Below are positions 8,692 through 17,612 of a stretch of 64,000 nt of DNA, piece after piece. The position numbers and the translations under genes were made by a program. The notes under the pieces were generated by a model that was not told the DNA's origin, made no database searches, and was given only the letters and a program-made list of their open reading frames with translations. Source of the DNA: Legionella sp. (GTDB lineage: Bacteria > Pseudomonadota > Gammaproteobacteria > Legionellales > Legionellaceae); NCBI GenBank assembly GCA_030680075.1, contig JAUXWR010000131.1:310001-374000 (forward strand), in the 5' to 3' direction. The stretch's first letter is position 1, and each line of letters starts with the position of its first letter.

Positions 8692-9261
8692 TTAATAGCA
8701 AAATTCTTTGGCCATGGACGTTTCATCGACTAGCAACTGAGCCAATAACAAAGCAGGATCTGCGTGTATTTTAGGAATACTTGTCTGTTTTGACGAAATA
8801 AACCCCGCTTGTTCCGCAGTCGATATAAACGAAAACAGATGATTAAAAAAACCCTCACTATTTAAAAAGCCAATGGGTTTATTTAGCGTACCAATCTTTA
8901 TCGCATTCCACGTTTCAAAGGCTTCCTCCAACGTTCCAAGCCCGCCAGGCACCACAACAAAGGCATTTGCCCGCTCCTGCATAATAAGCTTTCGCTCTTG
9001 CATTGTGTTAACCACAATCAATTCATCAAGCGTATCAAGAGGTACTTCCTTAGGAATGAGGTGTTCGGTGATAACTCCGGTCACCTTTCCCCCCTCTGAG
9101 AGAACGGCTGTAGCAAGAAGCCCCATTAACCCCTTACTTGATCCACCATAAACCAAACGCGCGCCGACTCTGGCTATTTCTTTACCTAAATTTAAAACCG
9201 CCTCACTAAAAGCAGGATTATTCCCTGTATTTGCGCCTAAATATACGCCAATAGAAGTCAT
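8692..9261 (-). CDS. LOG family protein (cytokinin riboside 5'-monophosphate phosphoribohydrolase type)
   Basis: 189 residues, the normal LOG length, with a Rossmann fold. It carries the signature PGGLGTLEE (residues 105-113) and the upstream MQERK helix (88-92), which bind the nucleotide ribose-phosphate. LOG enzymes release a free base from nucleoside monophosphates. In non-plant-associated bacteria the physiological substrate is often AMP-like or unknown. It is a single gene, convergent with yjdM across the terminator. Confidence 0.9.
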   Translation of the reverse strand: MTSIGVYLGANTGNNPAFSEAVLNLGKEIARVGARLVYGGSSKGLMGLLATAVLSEGGKVTGVITEHLIPKEVPLDTLDELIVVNTMQERKLIMQERANAFVVVPGGLGTLEEAFETWNAIKIGTLNKPIGFLNSEGFFNHLFSFISTAEQAGFISSKQTSIPKIHADPALLLAQLLVDETSMAKEFCY

Positions 9262-9439
9262 TATCGAATTACCAATACTTTAAAACGCAGACTATATAAT
9301 AAGACTATTCAGGCTGCAAACAGGAGGTTTTCTTCTAATAAACACTTTATGGTCTGGGGTTTAATACCAGGCTAGACAAAATGAATCAGGGATGGCACTC
9401 TTAGCCAAATTTAATCGGTATATTGAACTGCTTTTCGCT

Positions 9440-9637
9440 ATGAAAAATCCACAAAAAGTCACCTGCCCAATCTGTGGCAAACTTAATACCTGGTATCCGG
9501 AAAATGCTTATCGGCCTTTTTGCTCTGAGCGCTGCAAGTTAATTGATTTGGGCGAATGGGCAAGTGAGACGCGTAAAATTCCAGGTGAAAAAGTTGACCC
9601 AAATCTTGTACCTGAAAATGATCCGGATGATTTCTAA
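9440..9637 (+). CDS. yacG: DNA gyrase inhibitor YacG
   Basis: A 65-residue four-cysteine zinc protein: CPICGK and FCSERCK, then IDLGEWASE, the family core. YacG binds the GyrB C-terminal region and blocks DNA binding by gyrase. I chose the ATG at 9440 ([10 protein letters not shown]) because it gives the usual family length; an in-frame ATG at 9392 would add 16 residues. No coaE or zapD is adjacent, unlike in E. coli. An R1 repeat follows the stop directly. Confidence 0.9.
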   Translation: MKNPQKVTCPICGKLNTWYPENAYRPFCSERCKLIDLGEWASETRKIPGEKVDPNLVPENDPDDF

Positions 9638-9640
9638 GTA

Positions 9641-9708
9641 AACCGAGCCACGACCGTTAGGGAGTGTTCACCGAATTCGCGGTATAAAAAGAGCGGTGTT
9701 TATTACGC
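9641..9708. repeat. R1 palindromic repeat between yacG and the tautomerase gene
   Basis: Carries ccgagccacgaccgttaggg, tgttcaccgaattcgcgg and the tail aaaaagagcggtgtttatta. It matches the copy at 2041-2102 almost base for base. Confidence 0.8.
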
Positions 9709-9772
9709 CTATCTGATTGTCACTAGATGCTTGAAACGATATGATGCTCCAAAAAAACGGATGCAGCGAATC

Positions 9773-10135
9773 ATGCCTCATTTAATTTTAGAATACAGTG
9801 ATAACATTCCAACGCTTAATTGCTCCGCATTTTTTCAACAGGCACATCTTCTTCTGGCAAAAGAGCTTCCCACGCAATTGTCGAGTTGTAAAAGTCGATG
9901 CATTGTTCATGAGGCTTTTTATGTGGGGGATGGTTCCGAACAAAACGCCTTCGCGCATTTAACCATTAAAATATTAGCAGGGCGTACAGATGAGAAGAAA
10001 AACTATATTGGCAATGAACTACTCAAAATAATGAGTGAATTTTTTCAAGCGGATGATAGTGATTTGAAAACAGGTTTATCAGTAGAAATTCTGGATTTGG
10101 ACCCGCACTATTTTAAAAAACAGGAAAAAGGATGA
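9773..10135 (+). CDS. 5-carboxymethyl-2-hydroxymuconate isomerase-like tautomerase
   Basis: About 120 residues of the CHMI branch of the tautomerase/MIF superfamily. The start at 9773 gives a protein whose second residue is Pro (MPHLILEYSDN), the catalytic base once Met is removed. In-frame codons upstream would bury it, so they are rejected. CHMI acts in homoprotocatechuate breakdown, but no other hpa gene is visible, so the true substrate is open. The family forms trimers. Confidence 0.82.
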   Translation: MPHLILEYSDNIPTLNCSAFFQQAHLLLAKELPTQLSSCKSRCIVHEAFYVGDGSEQNAFAHLTIKILAGRTDEKKNYIGNELLKIMSEFFQADDSDLKTGLSVEILDLDPHYFKKQEKG

Positions 10136-10193
10136 CGAGCGCTTTTTGTTAAGTCAAAATAGCCCGTCTTTCAATTGAATAAGGATTTTTCGA

Positions 10194-10700
10194 ATGCGCT
10201 GTCGCTTTATTTTCACCATAGGATTATCAGCATTATCATCAATTGCTCTTGCAGGTGACGTAGTTATTGATCATTACAGTCGTTTTGGCATCCAGGGTGC
10301 CATGGCTACAGGCGGCAACCTTGGTATCGGTATTGTAAATTTTACTCCCGTCACGGAGATAGGCCTGACTGTTTCAGGCTCTGTTAATAATGCCCCTGAT
10401 GAAACCCGAACCATTACGCCTGTTGTTTTCGCGGGATTAAGAAAATCCTTGTGTGAACATACTTATTTTGCCTATGGTATCGATTTAGCTGGAACCTATG
10501 GGCGTATTTATGGTCAAAAAATTGATTCTGATTATGGCGTGGGTCCTTATATTTCTCTTGAGCAAATGCTAACACCCCATCTTATGTTAACCGGATGGAT
10601 TCAGCCTTACCAATATCACTATCAAAAAAGAGACTGGCAATCTATTTCCACCAATAACTTCTTTAGTACTGGCGGAATAGGGCTTAATTATTTATTTTAA
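10194..10700 (+). CDS. Small secreted beta-barrel-like protein
   Basis: 168 residues. A signal peptide (MRCRFIFTIGLSALSSIALAGD, cleavage after ALA) precedes alternating amphipathic strands, and the chain ends with an aromatic residue (GIGLNYLF), as outer-membrane barrel proteins do. No specific family recognised. It is preceded by aaggattttt and closely followed by arfB. An outer-membrane location is inferred. Confidence 0.65.
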   Translation: MRCRFIFTIGLSALSSIALAGDVVIDHYSRFGIQGAMATGGNLGIGIVNFTPVTEIGLTVSGSVNNAPDETRTITPVVFAGLRKSLCEHTYFAYGIDLAGTYGRIYGQKIDSDYGVGPYISLEQMLTPHLMLTGWIQPYQYHYQKRDWQSISTNNFFSTGGIGLNYLF

Positions 10701-10714
10701 AGCGAGACTTAAAA

Positions 10715-11140
10715 GTGGCTCATGTGGCGCTGTCAAATAACGTATCTCTTGATCTCGCCGAGATTGAATTTACCGCCATTCGCGCTCAAGGCGCGGGTGG
10801 CCAGAATGTCAATAAAGTGTCGACGGCCATTCATTTGCGCTTTGATATTATCAAATCGTCATTGCCTGAAAATTATAAACTGAAGTTATTAAACGCGCGT
10901 GACTATCGCATTACCCGTGAAGGGATCATTATTATTAAAGCGCAACAGTATAGAAGTCAGGAGCAGAATAAAGAAGATGCGATAGAGCGATTAATCATTT
11001 TGATTAAAAAAACCGTTATTAGCCCTAAAAAGAGAACACCCACCAAGCCCTCAAGGCAATCCATAAAAAAACGGTTGGATAGCAAAACACATCGCAGCAA
11101 AGTAAAAAAATTACGTGATAAAGGTTCGTTGGCTGATTAA
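10715..11140 (+). CDS. arfB: Alternative ribosome-rescue factor ArfB
   Basis: 141 residues with the class I release-factor GGQ motif (GAGGQNVNKVSTAIHLRFD) near the N-terminus and a basic C-terminal tail (KSRQSIKKRLDSKTHRSKVKKLRDKG type) that enters the empty mRNA channel. It hydrolyses peptidyl-tRNA on stalled ribosomes. It starts at GTG, 15 nt after the preceding stop. Confidence 0.94.
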   Translation: MAHVALSNNVSLDLAEIEFTAIRAQGAGGQNVNKVSTAIHLRFDIIKSSLPENYKLKLLNARDYRITREGIIIIKAQQYRSQEQNKEDAIERLIILIKKTVISPKKRTPTKPSRQSIKKRLDSKTHRSKVKKLRDKGSLAD

Positions 11141-11186
11141 CGAATGGGGCGCAAATCAAATGTGCTTTCAACAGAACGATGCGTAT

Positions 11187-12329
11187 TTAATTTGCGGGAA
11201 CGCTAGTATTAACCAAGGTGTGTTTGTTAATCAATTCGTGCGTTCTCTCGACCAAAGAATCGATAATATCGGTGTCAAAATCATTGGTTAGCAGAATAAT
11301 GCTAAGTTGTTTGTTAGGAAAATAATAATATTGTCCTTGAAAGCCTGACGTCAGGCCATTATGCGACCATGCTCTTTCGCCATCCACTTTCTCTTGATAA
11401 ATACCCAACCCGTAATCTTCTTGTACCGAGAGCATTTGTTGCAAGGAGGCCGTGCTCAAGAGGGTTTTATCTTTTAATAAAGCTTGAAGAAATCGGTTTA
11501 AATCTTGAGCCGTACTTATCATTCCGGCATCGCCTAAACCAAAACCATCGTTGAAATAAGTGACATCGCTTAATTTTTTATTTTGCAGGGCATAACCATG
11601 CGTCTTTATATGATTACTATCATTTGATTCAATCGTTTCTACAAAAGTATCTTTTAATTGCAATGGGTCACTAATTTGCTGACGGATAGCAGAAGCCAAA
11701 GAGCCTCCTGTCAATTTTTCTACAATTAATTGCAATAATAAATAATTCGTATTGCTGTATTCGTACGATTTATCCGGTTCAAAAACGGGTTTTTCATCGT
11801 AAACAAGGTAAACAAGCAACTGTGGCGTCCATTTTTTGACGTGCATTTTAGTCGTGATATTAGTGTAGGCTTCAAGTTTCACATAATTAGGGATGCCGCT
11901 TCGCATTTGTAACAATTCTTTAATGGTTACTTTTTGGCCGTTAGGGATGCGGTTAATATTAATGTATTCAGGCAGTAAATCCCCGATTTTTGCATTAAGG
12001 TTCAATTTTCCCTGTTCCACTAATTTTAAAACAGTCACGGCAAGAAACGTTTTACTCATACTGGCAATGCGAAAATTATTGGTTTCATTCATTTTTATAT
12101 CCCCCCCTTTGTCTGCCACCCCTCCCACAACAATAATGGTTCCAATTTGAGGGCTCGAAACAAGCAATACGGCGCCGGGGGTTGAGGAGTTAGCGAGGCT
12201 ATCGTTGAGGATTTTTTGCAGTTGACTGGCTATTTGGTTGTCAGCAAAGGAGAGTGAATGAACAAAAAGGAATATAACAAATATAAAAGCAGCGCTTTTT
12301 TTAAACAAGAACAATGGCTTTATAATCAT
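11187..12329 (-). CDS. Serine hydrolase, class C beta-lactamase / D,D-peptidase family
   Basis: 380 residues with an N-terminal signal peptide (hydrophobic to FADN, near residue 30). The nucleophile motif is SMSK (residues 90-93), the second motif YSN (191-193), and HNG near the C-terminus replaces KTG. Such proteins are usually D-aminopeptidases, carboxypeptidases or esterases acting in the periplasm. Beta-lactamase activity cannot be assumed. It is a single gene. Confidence 0.85.
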   Translation of the reverse strand: MIIKPLFLFKKSAAFIFVIFLFVHSLSFADNQIASQLQKILNDSLANSSTPGAVLLVSSPQIGTIIVVGGVADKGGDIKMNETNNFRIASMSKTFLAVTVLKLVEQGKLNLNAKIGDLLPEYININRIPNGQKVTIKELLQMRSGIPNYVKLEAYTNITTKMHVKKWTPQLLVYLVYDEKPVFEPDKSYEYSNTNYLLLQLIVEKLTGGSLASAIRQQISDPLQLKDTFVETIESNDSNHIKTHGYALQNKKLSDVTYFNDGFGLGDAGMISTAQDLNRFLQALLKDKTLLSTASLQQMLSVQEDYGLGIYQEKVDGERAWSHNGLTSGFQGQYYYFPNKQLSIILLTNDFDTDIIDSLVERTHELINKHTLVNTSVPAN

Positions 12330-12413
12330 TCCTAATCCCGAAATGTATAAGCTTCGCTAATTCGAAGCTAATATACTGATAAGGAAAGGATAGCAGGGGA
12401 ATCGCTTTACTGC

Positions 12414-13061
12414 TTATGGGTAGGGAAAAGGAAACTCATCATAATGGTAAAGAGATTCTTTGGGTCGAGGTAGAAAAATAGAGTGATTAACTACGCTCAC
12501 CGGTGGACTATCTGCTCGAGGAAAACCGTCTCTTTCCCCATTATCAATAACGATACCCATAGGCTCTTCAGGGGGAGGGGCCGCAATTGCTTCTGCTATT
12601 AATAAACTGTTTGAAGGATTTTTTTGAAGACCTGTATCAAAAACAAATATGGTAATTGTTGAGTTCATTGCTGCTATGAAGCGCTGCTCATCAGCCGCAT
12701 CGATCGTAAGCCACGTAGCACTATTCCAGGCAATAAAAGCGTTAATTAAAGGAGTAAAAATAGCAAAAAAATGTCCAGAAAAAAATACACCCACAAGAAA
12801 AGTCATTAAATTACATAAAACCGCAAACCAGAAAGTTCGCTGCGCACGAATAATGGTTGCTTTTAAATGACCATCCACAATAGGAGAAACACGCGTCTTT
12901 TCATACATTAATTTTGTTTTTAGCGTGCCTTCTTGGAGTTCAGTTGCTTGTGGATAATCATCTTTAAAGCGGTTAACAGCCTCAATAATGATGACGTCCC
13001 TTTTTCTGTAAAGGTAAGCTAGAAGGTATTTTTCGATAAAATTATTAATAGGACGTATCAT
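12414..13061 (-). CDS. Unrecognised two-helix membrane protein
   Basis: 215 residues. The first ~75 are charged and helical; two adjacent hydrophobic segments lie around residues 75-118 (FWFAVLCNLMTFLVGVFF and FFAIFTPLINAFIAW). The C-terminal third is proline- and acid-rich and ends in aromatic/proline residues (HYDEFPFPYP). Not recognised. A hairpin with both ends in the cytoplasm is the simplest topology. It could be an effector, but nothing in the sequence proves it. Confidence 0.55.
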   Translation of the reverse strand: MIRPINNFIEKYLLAYLYRKRDVIIIEAVNRFKDDYPQATELQEGTLKTKLMYEKTRVSPIVDGHLKATIIRAQRTFWFAVLCNLMTFLVGVFFSGHFFAIFTPLINAFIAWNSATWLTIDAADEQRFIAAMNSTITIFVFDTGLQKNPSNSLLIAEAIAAPPPEEPMGIVIDNGERDGFPRADSPPVSVVNHSIFLPRPKESLYHYDEFPFPYP

Positions 13062-13132
13062 AGGGTGCGGTCAAAGGGTTAGATAAAAATTCGCCAATAT
13101 TACTCTTTTTTTACAAAATAAAAAATTTTTTT

Positions 13133-13837
13133 TTATTGCGAAGGAATCCCGTTTATTTCTCGCCATTTTTTCAAAAGAATTTGCCGGCGTTTTGGGTAGC
13201 GCATTGGTATTAAATCCAACTTTTGTATTCTATCTGTACGAAAGTGCCGATAATCCCCTCTCAACTCACACCAGGCAATAACAATACGTATCCCATCAAA
13301 AAAACCAAGTGCAAAAGGCCAGATGGTGCGCTCGGAATTTTGCTCTTTTAGATCAAGATACTGAATATGGAGTTTTTGTTCAGCTCGAATGGCCTCGCGA
13401 ATGGTAACCATCTCTTCATCACCTGCCGCTAATGTTTGATTAGGCCCAATAAGAAGTGTATTGGCATCCAGTTCATAACGAAGCTCAGAAGGGAGGACGG
13501 CCGAAATTTTAGCGAGCGCATTTCGCGCGGCAATTTTCAATTTACTATCGGTTTTCATGGCCACCCAGCGTGAGCCAAGTACCAGTGCTTCAATTTCCTC
13601 TTCCGAAAACATCAACGGTGGCAACATAAAACCCGGCTGCAATAAAAAACCAAGACCCGGTTCACCCTCAATATGCGCACCTTGCGATTGCAGGGTTGCG
13701 ATATCGCGATAAATCGTTCGAAGACTTACGCCTAATTCCGCGGCCAAAGTCACGCCATTAACCGGATAGCGATGACGCCGTAAAATCTGCATCAGTTCAA
13801 ACAATCGTTCAGTTCGTGACAAACGGGTTTCCTTCAT
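13133..13837 (-). CDS. YafY-type HTH / WYL-domain transcriptional regulator
   Basis: 234 residues: an N-terminal winged HTH (LFELMQILRRHRYPVNGVTLAAELGVSLRTIYRDIATL, residues ~12-50) followed by a WYL ligand-binding domain that retains the WPFALGFF and FRTDRI segments. Such regulators sense nucleotides or nucleic-acid fragments and often control stress or defence genes. It is divergent from the GTPase array, whose first gene starts ~165 bp away, so it might regulate that array (inference). Confidence 0.9.
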   Translation of the reverse strand: MKETRLSRTERLFELMQILRRHRYPVNGVTLAAELGVSLRTIYRDIATLQSQGAHIEGEPGLGFLLQPGFMLPPLMFSEEEIEALVLGSRWVAMKTDSKLKIAARNALAKISAVLPSELRYELDANTLLIGPNQTLAAGDEEMVTIREAIRAEQKLHIQYLDLKEQNSERTIWPFALGFFDGIRIVIAWCELRGDYRHFRTDRIQKLDLIPMRYPKRRQILLKKWREINGIPSQ

Positions 13838-14001
13838 GGATTTAACAGTTTAGACACTATATTAACAGAAATAGCCAGAATTGTTTCTGTAATTGGCATT
13901 AAGTATTAATTGAGTGCGCTAGTATGCACCAATAAAAACGTTGTGTAATAGAGAGCACTGGTTTATAATTGCCCAAAAATGACGCATTTTGGAGATTGTT
14001 C

Positions 14002-15186
14002 ATGCTTTTATCAAGAGTTGTCGTATTAGGTGCGCCACATAGTGGAAAAACATCTCTCATCGAATTATTGGGCAATCCAGAGAAAATTTTAGACTCTCGT
14101 TATAAATCTACCATTGCTGTCGATTTTTGTACTATGGAGACGGCTCACCAAAAGATACAGCTATGGGATTCACCTGGAAATTCTACCCTCGAGGCGTTAG
14201 GAGTCGGTTATTTAAGAATTGCGGATTTAATGGTTTATTGTGTCGATTTATCCGATAAAGCCCCATTTGACGACATAAAAATAAAGAGAATAAATGATAA
14301 TATTGAAGAGTTTCAATATTATGCTCCTGGTAAGCCAGTTATATTAGTAGGAACACACTTAGATACATTAAGTAAAGAAGATGCTGACAAGGTTTTTTTA
14401 AAATTTAATGAAATAGGTGAGGCCTTGAAAAAGAGAGGGTGCAATCTCAAAGGCTATTGTATGATCTCTGCTAAAGATAACACAGGTGTCAAAAAACTTC
14501 GTAAGACTATATTTTCCCTTGTTAAAGACAATGCAGAAATCAATAATAACGTCAATGTAAAAGCTCCAAAGGTCTCCTCACCAACATTGCTAGAGGATGA
14601 TGCCAGTCAATTATTCCTGAATGATAAATTCCTGAATGATAAAATGAACGATGTTTTAAAATTGGCGGGTGATTCTTTGCTCAAAGAGAAGCTTGAAAAG
14701 CTTCAGAGCGCGATGATTGGCTTACCCCGTAATAAATATAATTCAATAGCTGACGCTGCATATACACTGGTCTGCGATCTTCAAAGTAATCTGATTGGTG
14801 ATAAAGCCGCTGTTATCAATAAATTTGAATCAACCTGTAATCAGCAATTGGCAAGTGACCACCCTGTATTGAAAGCCGTCGCTAAAGCCGTCGCGGTCGT
14901 CGCGATAATGGCTTTTGTAACGGTTATTACCGCATTGGTGGGGTTTGGTATTGGCTTTGCCGCAGGCGCGTGGACTGGGCCTGGTGCTTTTATTAGCGGT
15001 GTTGCTGCTGGAACTGCTGCGGCCTGTGCTGTAGTAGGTACAAGTGGCGCCGCAGGACTTATTGCTGGTGCTCTTGGTGTTTATAGCTTGTTTAAACCGT
15101 CGCCAGTCGCTCGCGCCGTTCACGACGTAGCGAAATGTGCGAGAGATAACATTAACGATAAACCTGACGTGGTTGCGACATACTAA
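14002..15186 (+). CDS. Rab/Ras-like GTPase with membrane module, paralogue 1
   Basis: About 394 residues. G1 is GAPHSGKT (10-17), G3 is WDSPGNS (no catalytic Gln), G4 is GTHLD (His in place of the usual Lys) and G5 is ISAK. A ~90-residue linker leads to the C-terminal module shared by all five paralogues: a basic/hydrophobic helix (HPVLKAVAKAVAVVAIMAF), a Gly-rich membrane segment (ALVGFGIGFAAGAW), TGPGAFISGV, a second Gly/Ala-rich segment and a final amphipathic helix. I chose ATG 14002, with tttggag 8 nt upstream, over a TTG at 13969. Small GTPases of eukaryotic type are rare in bacteria but known among Legionella effectors. It is probably a membrane-anchored host-acting protein (inference). 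Confidence 0.78.
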   Translation: MLLSRVVVLGAPHSGKTSLIELLGNPEKILDSRYKSTIAVDFCTMETAHQKIQLWDSPGNSTLEALGVGYLRIADLMVYCVDLSDKAPFDDIKIKRINDNIEEFQYYAPGKPVILVGTHLDTLSKEDADKVFLKFNEIGEALKKRGCNLKGYCMISAKDNTGVKKLRKTIFSLVKDNAEINNNVNVKAPKVSSPTLLEDDASQLFLNDKFLNDKMNDVLKLAGDSLLKEKLEKLQSAMIGLPRNKYNSIADAAYTLVCDLQSNLIGDKAAVINKFESTCNQQLASDHPVLKAVAKAVAVVAIMAFVTVITALVGFGIGFAAGAWTGPGAFISGVAAGTAAACAVVGTSGAAGLIAGALGVYSLFKPSPVARAVHDVAKCARDNINDKPDVVATY

Positions 15187-15210
15187 CCCGAATTACTGGA
15201 GAATAGCGAC

Positions 15211-16302
15211 ATGACAGCAACAGTTAAATTAGTATTTTTTGGTGCAGAAGAAAGTGGTAAAACCACGCTAGCACAATATTTTAGAGACCCTGAATCGCTA
15301 TTTTCGCAGGAGTATACACCGACTGTTGGTGTGGATGTTTTTAATAAAAGTTATTACCGCGAATCTGATTTAAAAGAAGACTATAGAGTAAGTTGCTTTG
15401 ACACCGCGGGGCAAATGCGTTTTCAGTCAATAATTGCAACCTATCAAAAAAAAGCACAGATTGGCGTTTACTGCGTAGATTTATCACAACCATTGGATAA
15501 AGATAAAATTGACCAAGATATTGCTTCTTTTAAAAGACTGGCTGGTGAACATGCCTCTGTTATTATAGTAGGAACCAAGAGCGACCTTCCTCAAAATGAC
15601 CCCAAAGCCTTTGAGGCTTTGCAAGCTCAGTATGAAGAATCTCCTTTTTTTATTATTTCTGTCAAAAACAAGGACGATAAGGAAAAAAAGAAAGAGATCG
15701 AGAAATTTTTCGAGAAGATCAAGGAACTGAGTAAACACCATGCTTTTGGTGTCGCCCCTGCTCCGATTTCACCAATTGATGAAGCCTTGGCGCTCACTCA
15801 CGGCTCCCTATTGTATGATGCGATTGATTTACTTAAGAAAAAAATGACCTCACTGTCTCCAAAGACATCTGAATCGATAGGTCAGGAAACTCTGAGCTTA
15901 GTGCGAAATCTTCAGGGCTTTAATGATGCAAATGAGGCCATTAAAAAATTCGAAACCAACTGTTACGCCCATTTGGCAGGCAAACACCCTGTGTTAAAAG
16001 CTGTAGCAAAACTCGTTGCGATGGTGGCGATAACGGCTTTTGTAACGGTTATTGCTGCATTGGTGGGCTTTGGGATTGGTTTTGGCATAAGCGTATGGAT
16101 GGGGCCTGGCGCATTTATTAGTGGTATTACAATGGGGAGTGCTACTCTCTGTATGCTCGCGAGTTTGAGTGGCGTTGCAGGTCTTGCTGCTGGTGCGTTA
16201 ACGACCTTGGGTCTTTTCAAAGTTTCACCAATAGAAAAAGCGGTGCAAGAAGTAGCTACATGCGCCCGACAACAAGCAATGTCCCCTTTTATATTAGTAT
16301 AG
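15211..16302 (+). CDS. Rab/Ras-like GTPase with membrane module, paralogue 2
   Basis: 363 residues. This copy has the most canonical GTPase domain: G1 GAEESGKT (10-17), a switch I threonine in YTPTVGVDVF, G3 DTAGQMRF with the catalytic Gln retained, G4 GTKSD, and G5 ISVKN. The DTAGQ-x-R-F stretch is that of eukaryotic Rab proteins. A charged linker precedes the shared hydrophobic C-terminal module (AFVTVIAALVGFGIGFGISVW, MGPGAFISG). The module replaces the prenylated tail by which host Rabs bind membranes. The gene begins 24 nt after paralogue 1, with ctggag as ribosome site, so the two may be co-transcribed. Confidence 0.82.
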   Translation: MTATVKLVFFGAEESGKTTLAQYFRDPESLFSQEYTPTVGVDVFNKSYYRESDLKEDYRVSCFDTAGQMRFQSIIATYQKKAQIGVYCVDLSQPLDKDKIDQDIASFKRLAGEHASVIIVGTKSDLPQNDPKAFEALQAQYEESPFFIISVKNKDDKEKKKEIEKFFEKIKELSKHHAFGVAPAPISPIDEALALTHGSLLYDAIDLLKKKMTSLSPKTSESIGQETLSLVRNLQGFNDANEAIKKFETNCYAHLAGKHPVLKAVAKLVAMVAITAFVTVIAALVGFGIGFGISVWMGPGAFISGITMGSATLCMLASLSGVAGLAAGALTTLGLFKVSPIEKAVQEVATCARQQAMSPFILV

Positions 16303-16419
16303 AGTCAGAATTTAACACCATTAGTTCGTGGCGCCGAAGGGGTGGGTAATCCCGCCTCGACGTATCTGCTCGACAAATCTTATGCTCCGAGAAGGCTAAT
16401 TATTGATTAAGGTAATGTG

Positions 16420-17466
16420 ATGAAAGAAATAAATGTTCTATTATTTGGTGCGCAGTCAAGTGGTAAAAGCTCCCTTTTGGAACGGTTTTTATTTCCAGAG
16501 AGAAATCCTCAGGTCGAGTCTACTCTTGGTGTGGATTATAGGGAAAGGGCTTATGAGGATTTTAAATTAATATTTTGTGATACACCTGGGGATGAGCGTT
16601 ATCAGTATATGGTTTCTATCTATATGAAAAAGTCCCAACTTGGCATTTACTGTATCGATTTATCAAAGCCTTTTGATGGACCTAAAATTGAAAGAGATAT
16701 TGCATTATTTCATGAGAATGCCGGTAAAGAGGCCCCCGTAATTTTAGTAGCAACGAAGAGCGATGCAATAAACAAGGATACGTTTAGCGCTTTTGCCGCT
16801 TTGAAGCCGGTGGGGTTTTCGCAAGCGGCCATTGTTTCCAGCAAAAACCGGGAAAGTCCAGCGGCGCTTTTAACGAAACTCTGCGAAATAGCCCGACAGT
16901 ATTTGCTTAAAGCTTCTCCTTCAAATTCAACGGAGTTTCCGGTTTATATTAACGCGATAGATGACGCTATTAAGATGAGTCTTTCAGATAATCTATTGCA
17001 CACAGCATTAGTTCATCTAAAGCAAAAAATGGCCTCTTTACGAGATGATAAATATCGCTCCATTGGTAATGAAGCCTGCACGTTGATGCAAAGGCTTGGC
17101 CAGGAGAGGGATGCCAACAAAATACCACAGATTATTGATAACTTTGAAAAGAACTGTAAACGACATTTGGCGGGCGAGCACCCGACGTTAAAAGCGATTG
17201 CAAAAGCAGTAGTGGTTGTGGCGATAACCGCCTTTGTAACCGTTATTGCTGCATTGGTGGGTTTTGGTATTGGATTTGCCACAGGGGCATGGATGGGGCC
17301 TGCGGCATTTATTAGTGGCGTTGTAGCAGGAAGTACCCTCGCAGGTCTTGCTGTCGGCGCGCTCGTGGCCATTGGTCTTTTTAAAGCTTCACCCGTAGAA
17401 AAAGCGATGCATGAAGTGGCTAGAAGAGCACATGATACGTATGGTGTGGTTGGTAGTTCAGTCTAA
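16420..17466 (+). CDS. Rab/Ras-like GTPase with membrane module, paralogue 3
   Basis: About 348 residues. G1 GAQSSGKS; switch I VESTLGVDY; G3 DTPGDERY, where Asp stands in place of the Rab catalytic Gln; G4 ATKSD; G5 SSKN. The C-terminal module (AFVTVIAALVGFGIGFATGAW, MGPAAFISGVVAG) is very close to that of paralogue 2. ATG 16420 is preferred over GTG 16417 for its spacing from taagg. Loss of Gln suggests slow intrinsic hydrolysis or a need for a partner, if the protein binds GTP at all. It is separated from paralogue 2 by 117 bp, so it may have its own promoter. Confidence 0.8.
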   Translation: MKEINVLLFGAQSSGKSSLLERFLFPERNPQVESTLGVDYRERAYEDFKLIFCDTPGDERYQYMVSIYMKKSQLGIYCIDLSKPFDGPKIERDIALFHENAGKEAPVILVATKSDAINKDTFSAFAALKPVGFSQAAIVSSKNRESPAALLTKLCEIARQYLLKASPSNSTEFPVYINAIDDAIKMSLSDNLLHTALVHLKQKMASLRDDKYRSIGNEACTLMQRLGQERDANKIPQIIDNFEKNCKRHLAGEHPTLKAIAKAVVVVAITAFVTVIAALVGFGIGFATGAWMGPAAFISGVVAGSTLAGLAVGALVAIGLFKASPVEKAMHEVARRAHDTYGVVGSSV

Positions 17467-17612
17467 ATTGTTGATTACCCTCGAAGCATAAGCACAAGGC
17501 CTCCATACCAAGGTGAGATCTTTACGGTAATTACTTGTAACAATCCCAGGATGTGGCTCGCAAAGACGGAATCGCATATTCCGTGAACACTTATTTATCA
17601 GGAAACCTCAAC

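Noticed and set aside
13838..14001. A PmrA-type box (ttaagtattaattgag) upstream of the GTPase array
   Set aside because: It resembles TTAA direct repeats but the spacing does not fit the consensus as I recall it, and the region is AT-rich, so chance is likely.
17013..17372. A 119-codon open frame antisense to the GTPase membrane module (similar frames at 14830, 15963 and 19429)
   Set aside because: They arise opposite Gly/Ala-rich coding sequence in every paralogue, with no start signals; they are mirror frames.
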